Of a stretch of 64,000 bases of DNA, positions 7,745 through 15,893 are shown one piece after another. The translations under genes were made by a program, and so were the position numbers. The DNA lies in NCBI RefSeq assembly GCF_900302445.1, contig NZ_ONZF01000004.1:248001-312000 (forward strand), in the 5' to 3' direction. The notes beneath the pieces are model-generated. The model did no database searches and was not told the origin of the DNA. It saw nothing but the letters and a program-made list of their open reading frames with translations. This DNA is from Palleronia abyssalis (lineage in GTDB: Bacteria; Pseudomonadota; Alphaproteobacteria; Rhodobacterales; Rhodobacteraceae). The stretch's first letter is position 1; every line of letters begins with the position of its first letter.

Positions 7745-8842
7745 ATGACCGATCCCCAGCCCCTTCTCCGGATCGACTCCGTCACCCGGACCTTCGGCGA
7801 CGTCTATGCCGTGGACGACGTCTCGCTCGACATCCGCCAGGGAGAGCTGTTCTGCCTCCTCGGCGGATCGGGCAGCGGGAAATCGACGCTTCTGCGGATG
7901 CTCTCGGGGTTCGATGCGCCGTCCCGGGGGCGGATCGTGATCGACGGGCAGGACATGGCGGGCGTGCCCCCGCACCGGCGCGATACGAACATGATGTTCC
8001 AGTCCTATGCCCTGTTTCCCCACATGACCGTGGAACGGAACATCGCCTACGGCCTGCGGCGCGCCGGAATCGGCCGTGCCGAAACCGTGGTCCGCGTCCG
8101 CGAGATGCTGGAGCTGGTCCAACTCGACAAGCTGGCAGGACGCAAACCGGACCAGCTTTCCGGCGGCCAGCGGCAGCGCGTGGCCTTGGCCCGCGCCCTT
8201 GCTCGGCGGCCGAAGCTTCTGCTGCTGGACGAACCTCTGGGGGCCCTCGACAAGAAGCTGCGCGAGGAAACACAGCTTGAACTGAAGAAAATCCAGGAAA
8301 CACTCGGCATCACGTTCATCGTCGTGACCCACGACCAGGAAGAGGCAATGACCCTGGCCGACCGCATGGGCGTCATGCAGGAGGGGCGCATCGTTCAGGT
8401 CGGCACCCCGCGCGAGATCTACGAGTTCCCGCGCAGCAGGTTCGTTGCTGGCTTCATCGGCACGGTGAACCTGTTCGACGGGACCATAACCCAGGATCGC
8501 GACACCGATGCCGTGATCGATAGCCCTCAAGCGGGCGGTCCTATTCGTATTCCACACGCGATCACCGGCACGGTCGGGCAATCCGTCACCGTCGCGTTGC
8601 GCCCCGAGAAGTTGGTGATCGGCCGGGCGCCTTCCGAGGCCCATGACAACCACCTGTCGGGCCAGATCCGGGACATCGTCTATCAGGGCGGACTATCGGT
8701 GTTCCACGTCACGCTAGACACCGGCATGACAGTTCGTGTGACCCGAACCAACCGCGTCCGTGACGAGGGGGCGGCCATCGCCGCGGGCGACCGGGTGGCG
8801 TTGGGGTTCTCCGGTCAGTCCGTCGTGGTCTTGCCGTCATGA
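7745..8842 (+). CDS. potG: Polyamine ABC transporter ATP-binding protein (PotG/PotA-like)
   Basis: The 365-residue ATPase has a Walker A GGSGSGKST, the signature [15 protein letters not shown], Walker B LLLLDEPLGALD, and the switch histidine in VVTHDQEEA. A C-terminal TOBE domain (about residues 290-360) is present, as in PotA/PotG importers. It powers the PotHI channel from the cytoplasmic face. The stop overlaps the potH start by ATGA. Length and domain order are normal for the family. Confidence 0.92.
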   Translation: MTDPQPLLRIDSVTRTFGDVYAVDDVSLDIRQGELFCLLGGSGSGKSTLLRMLSGFDAPSRGRIVIDGQDMAGVPPHRRDTNMMFQSYALFPHMTVERNIAYGLRRAGIGRAETVVRVREMLELVQLDKLAGRKPDQLSGGQRQRVALARALARRPKLLLLDEPLGALDKKLREETQLELKKIQETLGITFIVVTHDQEEAMTLADRMGVMQEGRIVQVGTPREIYEFPRSRFVAGFIGTVNLFDGTITQDRDTDAVIDSPQAGGPIRIPHAITGTVGQSVTVALRPEKLVIGRAPSEAHDNHLSGQIRDIVYQGGLSVFHVTLDTGMTVRVTRTNRVRDEGAAIAAGDRVALGFSGQSVVVLPS

Positions 8843-9702
8843 GGCGCCTCGTCGCCGCGCTTCCCCTAATGTGGTTGGGGCTGTTCTTCCTCGTCCCGTT
8901 CCTCGTGCTTTTGCGGATCTCCGTCTCGGAGCCAGCCATCGCCCAGCCGCCATATCTGCCACTGTTCGAATGGGCGGACGGTCTGCTGACGATGACGCTG
9001 AACCTGGGCAACTACATCTTTTTGGCCGAAGACCCGCTCTACCTGTTTTCCTATCTCTCGTCGCTGAAGATCGCTGCAGTTTCGACCCTGATCGCGCTGC
9101 TGCTCGGCTATCCCATGGCCTACGCCATCGCCCGGGCCCCGACGGGGCGACGCAACCTCTTGCTCATGCTGGTGATCCTGCCCTTCTGGACCTCGTTCCT
9201 GCTGCGGGTCTATGCGTGGATCGGACTTCTTAAGGCCAATGGCCTGGTGAACAACGTCCTTCTCTGGCTGGGCGTGATAGACCAGCCGCTGGTGATCCTG
9301 CAGACCGATTTCGCGGTCTATCTGGGCATCGTCTATACCTACCTGCCGTTCATGATCCTGCCGCTCTATGCCACGCTGTCGAAGATGGACGGCGACCTGC
9401 TGGAGGCCGCGGCCGATCTGGGGGCGCGTCCCGCTGTCACGTTCCTGACCGTGACCCTGCCTCTGTCGATGCCCGGTGTTCTGGCCGGATCCATGCTGGT
9501 CTTCATCCCGGCCGTGGGGGAATACGTCATCCCCGCGCTTCTGGGTGGGCCGGGCACGCTGATGATCGGATCGGTCCTGTGGAACGAGTTCTTCCTGAAC
9601 CGCGATTGGCCGGTGGCCGCCGCGGTCGCGATCGTCATGGTGCTGGTCCTGGCCCTGCCGATCACGCTTCTGCGCCGTATCCAGGCGCAGGAGGAAAGCT
9701 GA
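8839..9702 (+). CDS. potH: Polyamine ABC transporter permease (PotH-like)
   Basis: The 287-residue inner-membrane protein has six predicted hydrophobic segments. The permease EAA loop reads EAAADLGARPAVTFLTVTLP, the coupling site for the ATPase. It starts within the potG stop (ATGA) and ends sharing one base with the potI start. It forms half of the putative polyamine channel. Confidence 0.9.
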   Translation: MRRLVAALPLMWLGLFFLVPFLVLLRISVSEPAIAQPPYLPLFEWADGLLTMTLNLGNYIFLAEDPLYLFSYLSSLKIAAVSTLIALLLGYPMAYAIARAPTGRRNLLLMLVILPFWTSFLLRVYAWIGLLKANGLVNNVLLWLGVIDQPLVILQTDFAVYLGIVYTYLPFMILPLYATLSKMDGDLLEAAADLGARPAVTFLTVTLPLSMPGVLAGSMLVFIPAVGEYVIPALLGGPGTLMIGSVLWNEFFLNRDWPVAAAVAIVMVLVLALPITLLRRIQAQEES

Positions 9703-10475
9703 TGCTGCGCGCCATCACCCTACTGGGTTTCGCCTTCCTCTACGCGCCGATCCTCAGCCTGGTGATCTACAGCTTCAACGAAAGCCGCCTAGTGACAGTG
9801 TGGTCGGGCTTTTCCACGCGCTGGTATGCCGAACTGCTGCAGGACGACCAGATCCTTGGGGCCGCGTGGATCAGCATCAAGGTCGCCACTCTGTCGGCAA
9901 CGCTGGCCACAGTGCTGGGAACGCTGGCCGCGCTGGCACTGATCCGGCACGGCCGCTTTCGGGGGCGCCCGGCCCTGGGCGGGCTTGTGACCGCGCCGCT
10001 TGTCATGCCCGAGGTCATCATCGGCCTGTCGCTGCTGCTTTTGTTCGTGGCGATGGACAACCTGATCGGCTGGCCCGCCGGGCGGGGCGTTCTGACCATC
10101 GTGATCGCCCACGCGACCTTCGGCACGGCCTTCGCAACCGTGGTCGTTCAGGCGCGCATGGTGTCGCTGGACCGGGCGCTCGAGGATGCGGCGCAGGACC
10201 TTGGAGCGCACCCCTTGCGGGTCTTCTTCGACATAACCCTGCCCGGCCTTGCGCCTGCTCTGATCTCGGCCTGGCTTCTGGCCTTCACGCTGTCGCTCGA
10301 CGATGTCGTCATCGCCAGCTTCGTCGCCGGGCCCGGCGCATCGACCCTGCCGATGGTCATCTTCTCGAAAGTTAGGCTGGGAGTCTCGCCCGAGGTCAAC
10401 GCGTTGGCGACGCTGATGATCGCGACCGTCTCGATCCTCGTTCTGGCGGCAAGCTTTCGCAGCTGGCGCCGCTGA
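9702..10475 (+). CDS. potI: Polyamine ABC transporter permease (PotI-like)
   Basis: The 257-residue protein has about six membrane segments. Its EAA loop reads EDAAQDLGAHPLRVFFDITL, and the following SLDDVVIASFVAGPG is typical of PotC/PotI permeases. The ATG at 9702 overlaps the potH stop, and GAGGAAAGC provides a ribosome site. It completes the transporter with PotH, PotG and PotF. The gamma-glutamyltransferase gene begins 62 nt downstream. Confidence 0.9.
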   Translation: MLRAITLLGFAFLYAPILSLVIYSFNESRLVTVWSGFSTRWYAELLQDDQILGAAWISIKVATLSATLATVLGTLAALALIRHGRFRGRPALGGLVTAPLVMPEVIIGLSLLLLFVAMDNLIGWPAGRGVLTIVIAHATFGTAFATVVVQARMVSLDRALEDAAQDLGAHPLRVFFDITLPGLAPALISAWLLAFTLSLDDVVIASFVAGPGASTLPMVIFSKVRLGVSPEVNALATLMIATVSILVLAASFRSWRR

Positions 10476-10537
10476 CCCTTGCCCGCGCGGCCCATCGCCA
10501 CACCTTCCCAAAGGTTGAACCGAACGGGAGACTCCAC

Positions 10538-12331
10538 ATGCGCCGCGCCCTTGTCCTTGCCCTATGCATCGCAACGCCCGCAACGGCCCAGCAAGCCGCC
10601 GATGCGGTGACGACCGAAGGCACCTCGGCCACCGAGACAGCGGCCTTCGAGGGTCTTCCGGATCGCGTTCGGCAAGCGCTTGAGGCGAAGGCCAACGGCG
10701 AACCCACCGAAGCCCAGGACTGGATGGTCGCTGCCGCCAACCCGCTGGCCGTCGAAGCGGGGGCCAAGGTGCTGGAACAGGGTGGATCGGCGGCCGACGC
10801 AATGGTTGCCGTGCAGACCGTTCTGGGGCTGGTCGAGCCGCAATCCTCCGGCCTGGGCGGCGGCGCCTTCCTGGTCTGGTACGATGCCGAAAGCGGCGAG
10901 CTCACTACGCTCGACGGCCGCGAAACCGCACCATTGGCCGCCACCCCGCAGCTATTCCAGAACGAGAATGGCGAGCCGCTGGACTTCTACGACGCGGTGG
11001 TCGGCGGACGTTCCGTGGGGACACCGGGTACACCGGCATTAATGGAGGAAGCCCACAGCAAATGGGGCAACCTCGAATGGGCGGACCTGTTCACCGAGGC
11101 CACGACGCTGGCGCGCGAGGGCTTCACGGTCTCGCCCCGGCTTGCCACGCTGGTGGCCGACGATCAGGATCGCCTGACCCGGTTCCAGTCCACCGCCGAC
11201 TATTTCTATCCCGAAGGGCAGCCCATTGCCGCGGGCGACACCCTGACCAACGCGGCGTATGCCGACACCCTCGACGCCATCGCGCAGAACGGATCCATCG
11301 CGATCTATAACGGAGAGATCGCGCAAGGCATCGTCGACACCGTGGCGAACGCCGAAGGCAACCCCGGCGTGCTGTCGCTGATCGATTTGGCGATCTATAG
11401 CGTCAAGGAACGCCCCGCCGTCTGTGCCGCCTATCGCGACCGGGACGTTTGCGGCATGGGGCCGCCCTCCTCGGGCGCGCTGACCGTGGGCCAGATCCTC
11501 GGCATGCTGAACCAGTTCGACCTTGGGGAAATGGGCCCCCTCAGCCCCGAAGCGTGGCGCCTGATCGGCGATGCCTCCCGCCTCGCCTTCGCGGACCGGG
11601 GCGAATACATGGCCGACAGTGACTTCGTGCCGATGCCGACCGATGGTCTTGTCGCCCCCGCCTACCTGGAAAGCCGCGCCATGCTACTGAACGGCGGCGA
11701 AGCGCTGAACGAGGTCAGCGCCGGCGCGCCGGAATGGTCGCACGCGATGAACTGGGCCACCGACCAGTCCATCGAATTTCCCTCGACCTCGCATATCTCG
11801 ATCGTGGACGCGGACGGAAACGTTCTGTCGATGACCACCACCATCGAGAACGGCTTCGGCTCGCGCCTGATGGCGCCGGGCGGGTTCCTTCTGAACAACG
11901 AGCTGACGGACTTCTCGTTCTCGACGCATCAGGATGGCGACCCCATCGCCAACCGGGTCGAGCCCGGAAAGCGTCCCCGTTCCTCGATGTCGCCCACGAT
12001 CGTGATGCAGGACGGTGCGCCTGTCCTGGCCATCGGGTCGCCCGGCGGGTCGCGCATCATCGGGTACGTGGCGCAGGCCATCATCAACCACGTCGACTGG
12101 GGCATGGACGTGCAGCAGGCCTTGGGCGCCCCGCATGCCGTGAACCGCTTCGGCACCTTTGACCTTGAGGAAGGCACCGCGATTGCCGATCTGGCCGAAC
12201 CGCTGGGCGAGATGGGGTTCGAGACCAACCTGCGTGACCTGACCTCGGGTCTTCACGCCATCCAGATCGACGGAGAGACGTTGCGCGGCGGTGCCGATCC
12301 CCGCCGCGAAGGCGTCGCGGTCGGGCAATGA
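10538..12331 (+). CDS. ggt: Gamma-glutamyltransferase
   Basis: The 597-residue precursor has a signal peptide (ALVLALCIATPATAQ) and is normal in length for GGT. The self-cleavage site and catalytic nucleophile is T417 in PSTSHISIVD. Other family marks are SSGLGGGAFLVWYD and the SPGGSRIIGYV region. GGT hydrolyses or transfers gamma-glutamyl groups (glutathione, gamma-glutamyl amines) in the periplasm. It follows the polyamine uptake genes and its stop overlaps the next start (ATGA). A link to gamma-glutamyl intermediates of the upstream pathway is attractive, but a secreted enzyme would not meet cytosolic intermediates; glutathione or peptide scavenging is the alternative. Confidence 0.92.
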   Translation: MRRALVLALCIATPATAQQAADAVTTEGTSATETAAFEGLPDRVRQALEAKANGEPTEAQDWMVAAANPLAVEAGAKVLEQGGSAADAMVAVQTVLGLVEPQSSGLGGGAFLVWYDAESGELTTLDGRETAPLAATPQLFQNENGEPLDFYDAVVGGRSVGTPGTPALMEEAHSKWGNLEWADLFTEATTLAREGFTVSPRLATLVADDQDRLTRFQSTADYFYPEGQPIAAGDTLTNAAYADTLDAIAQNGSIAIYNGEIAQGIVDTVANAEGNPGVLSLIDLAIYSVKERPAVCAAYRDRDVCGMGPPSSGALTVGQILGMLNQFDLGEMGPLSPEAWRLIGDASRLAFADRGEYMADSDFVPMPTDGLVAPAYLESRAMLLNGGEALNEVSAGAPEWSHAMNWATDQSIEFPSTSHISIVDADGNVLSMTTTIENGFGSRLMAPGGFLLNNELTDFSFSTHQDGDPIANRVEPGKRPRSSMSPTIVMQDGAPVLAIGSPGGSRIIGYVAQAIINHVDWGMDVQQALGAPHAVNRFGTFDLEEGTAIADLAEPLGEMGFETNLRDLTSGLHAIQIDGETLRGGADPRREGVAVGQ

Positions 12332-12885
12332 TCCGCACGGCTATCCTTCTGGGCCTGTTCTGCGCCGCGCCCGCGGCGGCGCAGGACTGGTGCGAGTATT
12401 CGGGGCTGAACCCGGCCGAACGCACCATCTGCAACGATCCGGCGCTTCAATGGCGCGACGCCGCACTGAACAGTTTGTGGAATCAGAACGACGGCGGTGA
12501 CGGCCTGCCGGTATCGCAGGAAGACTGGCTGAAGCGTCGCGATTCGTGCGGTACCGATGTCGGCTGTATCGCAGACGCATACGACACCCGCATTCTGCGA
12601 CTGCGCGACGTGCTGACCACCCGCGCCGCCCCGCCGGCACGGCCCAAGTGCGACAACCCCGGCCTGTCAGCGACCGAGGCGACGATCTGCGCAACGCCCT
12701 TCCTGGCGGATCTGGACGCCGCGCTGTCCAAGCTGGATTCAACGATGAACCGAAAGCCACCCAACCCCGATGTGTGGCTGGCCGAACGCGACACCTGCGG
12801 GACCTCCCCCGACTGCATCGAAACTGCCTATCTCGACCGGATTGCCGGGTACGGCCGTCTGTTGCGCGAACCGGACGGAATTTGA
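12328..12885 (+). CDS. Secreted tandem LprI/DUF1311-type protein
   Basis: The 185-residue protein has a short signal peptide (LLGLFCAAPAAAQ). It then has two similar cysteine-rich units, about residues 19-100 and 105-180. Each opens with a C-x-P/N-GL-(N/S)-xxE-xTIC pattern and ends with a CGT-xxxCI-xxAY motif. This resembles LprI-like DUF1311 domains, one member of which inhibits lysozyme. The paired cysteines suggest disulfides in the periplasm. It is translationally coupled to ggt. Its function here is not known; envelope protection or regulation of a periplasmic enzyme are both possible. Confidence 0.72.
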   Translation: MIRTAILLGLFCAAPAAAQDWCEYSGLNPAERTICNDPALQWRDAALNSLWNQNDGGDGLPVSQEDWLKRRDSCGTDVGCIADAYDTRILRLRDVLTTRAAPPARPKCDNPGLSATEATICATPFLADLDAALSKLDSTMNRKPPNPDVWLAERDTCGTSPDCIETAYLDRIAGYGRLLREPDGI

Positions 12886-12898
12886 AGGAACTGATCCG

Positions 12899-13936
12899 AT
12901 AACCCGGCTCCCTTTCAAGATCGGCGGGCAGATCATCGAACCCGGCACAAGCCGCACGGTGGAGCTGCCTGTGTCGGTCATGTCCGACCATACCCCGGTC
13001 ACGATGTCTGTCCACGTGATCCATGGGCGGCGCGACGGACCGACATTGTTCGTGTCCGCCGCCGTGCACGGGGACGAAATCATCGGTGTCGAAATAGCGC
13101 GTCGCCTGCTTCATGCCCCCCAGGTCCAGAACCTGCGCGGCACCCTTCTGGTCGTTCCCATCGTCAACACGTTCGGGTTTCTCAATCACTCGCGTTACAT
13201 GCCTGACCGCCGGGACCTGAACCGATGCTTTCCCGGCAGCGAGTCAGGCTCGCTGGCCTCGCGTCTTGCGCATATCCTGATGACCGAGATCGTGGCCCGG
13301 TCGGATGTGGGAATCGACCTGCATTCGGCTGCGATCCACCGCACCAACCTGCCGCAGATCCGCGTCTCGGCCTCGCAACCAGACACGCTCGACCTCGCGC
13401 AGGCCTTCGGCGCACCGCTGGTGATCCGTGCGAAGTTGCGCGACGGCTCCCTCCGGGCGGCTGCGCGCGATGCTGGGGTCGACATCCTGCTGTACGAAGC
13501 GGGCGAAGCGCTGCGCTTCGACGAGATGTCGGCCCGCATCGGCGCCTCGGGATGTCTGCGCGTGATGCACAAATTGGGTATGATCGCCCGCAAGGGTCTG
13601 CCCCGGCGCGAGGCGACGCCGATCACGGTGCGCAATTCGTCCTGGGTACGCGCGCCGGCCGGGGGTCTGCTGCGCCTGTTCCGCGAAGTGGGTGAAACCG
13701 TTGAGGCCGGGCAGACCCTGGCGATCGTCGCCAATCCCTTTGGAACCAAGGAGACGGAGATCGTCGCCCCGGCGACCGCGGTGGTGATGGGGCGCGCGAC
13801 GATGCCGGTCGCGAACGAAGGCGACGCGGTCTATCATCTGGCAGACGTGCCGGTCGACGATGCCGAAGATCGCCTGACGCAACTGGCCGCCGACCTCGAG
13901 GCGGACCCGATGTTCGACGAGGACGAGATACTTTGA
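12899..13936 (+). CDS. Succinylglutamate desuccinylase/aspartoacylase-family metallohydrolase
   Basis: About 345 residues belong to the AstE/aspartoacylase (M14-related) family. Zinc ligands are visible in AVHGDEIIG and in IDLHSAAIHR, with the DLNRCFPG motif between them. A C-terminal beta-rich domain (about residues 255-345) begins at RNSSWVRAPAGG. The start is uncertain. The conserved N-terminus (LPFKIGGQII) has no ATG, GTG or TTG just before it, and the in-frame ATA at 12899 follows GAAGGA by 9 nt. Otherwise translation would begin inside the previous gene, with ATG at 12770, or at a GTG at 12959 that drops conserved sequence. The family cleaves N-acyl amino acids; the substrate here is unknown. 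Confidence 0.8.
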   Translation: MTRLPFKIGGQIIEPGTSRTVELPVSVMSDHTPVTMSVHVIHGRRDGPTLFVSAAVHGDEIIGVEIARRLLHAPQVQNLRGTLLVVPIVNTFGFLNHSRYMPDRRDLNRCFPGSESGSLASRLAHILMTEIVARSDVGIDLHSAAIHRTNLPQIRVSASQPDTLDLAQAFGAPLVIRAKLRDGSLRAAARDAGVDILLYEAGEALRFDEMSARIGASGCLRVMHKLGMIARKGLPRREATPITVRNSSWVRAPAGGLLRLFREVGETVEAGQTLAIVANPFGTKETEIVAPATAVVMGRATMPVANEGDAVYHLADVPVDDAEDRLTQLAADLEADPMFDEDEIL

Positions 13937-13963
13937 TCCGCGCGCCCGGTCGATCCGGACCGC

Positions 13964-13991
13964 CATGGGTATTTTCACAAGGGTGAAATGG
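13964..13991 (+). repeat. Short intergenic motif resembling a Rhodobacterales 3'-end repeat
   Basis: CATGGGTATTTTCACAAGGG followed by GTGAAATGG lies 28 nt after the aspartoacylase-like gene. It contains the small inverted repeat TTTCAC/GTGAAA. CATGGGTATTTT followed by a CAAG element is, from general knowledge, frequent after genes in this order. Function as terminator or mRNA end is inferred. Confidence 0.3.
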
Positions 13992-14080
13992 CGGGCTGGC
14001 GCGCGCAACAGACCTTTCGACCGGCGCGCAAATCCCCTAGATGGGGCGAAACGCACATTCCCGGCGAAGGACGCACCCCG

Positions 14081-15736
14081 ATGGCCAGCTATCAGTTCGT
14101 ATATCACATGGACGGCGTCTCGAAGACGATCCCCGGCGGCAAGAAGCTGTTCGAGAACATCAAGCTGAACTTCCTGCCCGGCGTTAAGATCGGTGTCGTT
14201 GGCGCGAACGGTGCCGGTAAGTCGACGCTGATGAAGATCATGGCAGGCATGGACAAGGATTTCCAGGGCGAGGCCTGGCACGCCGAGGGGGTCCGCGTCG
14301 GGTATCTTGCGCAGGAGCCCGCGCTTGACGACAGCCTCGACGTGCGCGGCAACGTGATGGAGGGGGTCGCCGCCAAGCGCGCGAAGCTGGAACGCTTCAA
14401 CGAGCTGGCCATGAATTACTCGGACGAGACTGCCGACGAGATGGCCGCGCTTCAGGACGAGATCGACGCCCAGAACCTGTGGGACCTGGACACCGAGATC
14501 AACATTGCGATGGAGGCCCTGCGCTGCCCGCCCGACGACGCGCCCGTCGACAGCCTTTCAGGCGGCGAACGGCGCCGCGTCGCCCTTTGCCGGCTGCTTC
14601 TGGAACAGCCCGAGATGCTGCTTCTGGACGAACCGACCAACCACCTGGATGCTGAGACGATCAGCTGGTTGCAGCAGCACCTGATCGACTACAAGGGCAC
14701 GATCCTGATCGTCACGCACGACCGCTATTTCCTCGATTCGATCACCGGCTGGATCCTCGAACTGGATCGCGGGCGCGGCCTGCCTTACGAGGGCAATTAC
14801 TCCGCGTGGCTGGACCAGAAGGCCAAGCGGCTGGAGCAGGAAGCCCGCGAGGACAAGGCCAAGCAGAAGACCCTGTCGCGCGAGCTTGACTGGATCCGTC
14901 AGGGGGCCAAGGCCCGGCAGGCCAAGTCGAAGGCCAGGATCCAGGCCTATGAGAAGATGGCGGGACAGTCGGTGCGCGAGCGGATCGCCAACGCCCAGAT
15001 CGTCATCCCCAGCGGCGAGAGGCTGGGGTCGAAGGTGCTTGAGGTCGAGGACCTGCGGCTGGTCAAGGGCGACAAGCTGCTGATCGACGAACTTTCGTTC
15101 GCGCTGCCCCCGGGCGGGATCGTCGGCGTGATCGGGCCGAACGGCGCCGGCAAAACGTCCCTGTTCCGCTGCCTTACCGGGCAGGATCAGCCGGATCAGG
15201 GCCGAGTCGATTGGGGCGATACGGTGCAGCTTTCCTATGTGGACCAGTCCCGCGACGCGCTCGACCCGCAGGCCACGGTTTGGGAAGAGATTTCGGGCGG
15301 CGGCGAGGTGATCGACCTGGGCGATGCGCAGATGAACTCTCGCGCGTATTGCGGGGCATTCAACTTCAAGGGCACGATCCAGCAGCAGAAGGTCGGCCTT
15401 CTGTCGGGGGGCGAGCGCAACCGCGTCCACATGGCGAAACTGTTGAAATCGGGCGGCAACGTTTTGCTGCTCGACGAACCGACGAACGATCTGGACGTGG
15501 AAACGCTTCGGGCGCTAGAGGATGCTTTGGAGGATTTCGCAGGTTGCGCGGTCATCATCTCTCACGACCGCTTCTTCCTCGACCGCCTCTGCACGCATAT
15601 TCTGGCGTTCGAGGGGAACGGCCATGTCGAATGGTTCGAGGGCAACTTCGAGGCCTACGAGGAAGACAAGAAGCGCCGTCTGGGCGAGGATGCCGTCCGC
15701 CCGACGCGCGTGAAGCACAAGAAGTTCGCACGCTAA
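14081..15736 (+). CDS. ettA: Energy-dependent translational throttle protein EttA (ABC-F ATPase)
   Basis: The 551-residue protein is close to the length of EttA from E. coli (555). It has two ATP-binding cassettes: Walker A GANGAGKST and GPNGAGKTS, signatures LSGGERRRVALCRLL and LSGGERNRVHMAKLL, and Walker B ending DEPTNHLD and DEPTNDLD. A charged linker around residues 240-320 joins them. There are no membrane segments. EttA binds the ribosomal E site and gates the first elongation steps according to ATP/ADP. The ATG at 14081 follows GAAGG by 11 nt. The gene stands alone and ends at a hairpin facing nadE. Confidence 0.93.
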   Translation: MASYQFVYHMDGVSKTIPGGKKLFENIKLNFLPGVKIGVVGANGAGKSTLMKIMAGMDKDFQGEAWHAEGVRVGYLAQEPALDDSLDVRGNVMEGVAAKRAKLERFNELAMNYSDETADEMAALQDEIDAQNLWDLDTEINIAMEALRCPPDDAPVDSLSGGERRRVALCRLLLEQPEMLLLDEPTNHLDAETISWLQQHLIDYKGTILIVTHDRYFLDSITGWILELDRGRGLPYEGNYSAWLDQKAKRLEQEAREDKAKQKTLSRELDWIRQGAKARQAKSKARIQAYEKMAGQSVRERIANAQIVIPSGERLGSKVLEVEDLRLVKGDKLLIDELSFALPPGGIVGVIGPNGAGKTSLFRCLTGQDQPDQGRVDWGDTVQLSYVDQSRDALDPQATVWEEISGGGEVIDLGDAQMNSRAYCGAFNFKGTIQQQKVGLLSGGERNRVHMAKLLKSGGNVLLLDEPTNDLDVETLRALEDALEDFAGCAVIISHDRFFLDRLCTHILAFEGNGHVEWFEGNFEAYEEDKKRRLGEDAVRPTRVKHKKFAR

Positions 15737-15749
15737 GCGCAACCGCTTC

Positions 15750-15772
15750 GACCCGCCCACCAAGGGCGGGTC
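15750..15772 (+). terminator. Hairpin between convergent ettA and nadE
   Basis: GACCCGCCC at 15750-15758 pairs perfectly with GGGCGGGTC at 15764-15772 around a 5-nt loop, 13 nt after the ettA stop. It has no T-run but sits between convergent genes, so it could stop transcription from either side. The remaining 121 nt up to nadE hold nothing I recognise. Confidence 0.5.
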
Positions 15773-15893
15773 ACCGACTGGCCTTACGCCGGAACACCCG
15801 GTCGAGACTGTTGGACACCGAGGCACAGGGGACTTCTAGAATCAGACCGACGATCGGTCGCCATCTGGACGATGGCTGATACAGCGGTTTCCG

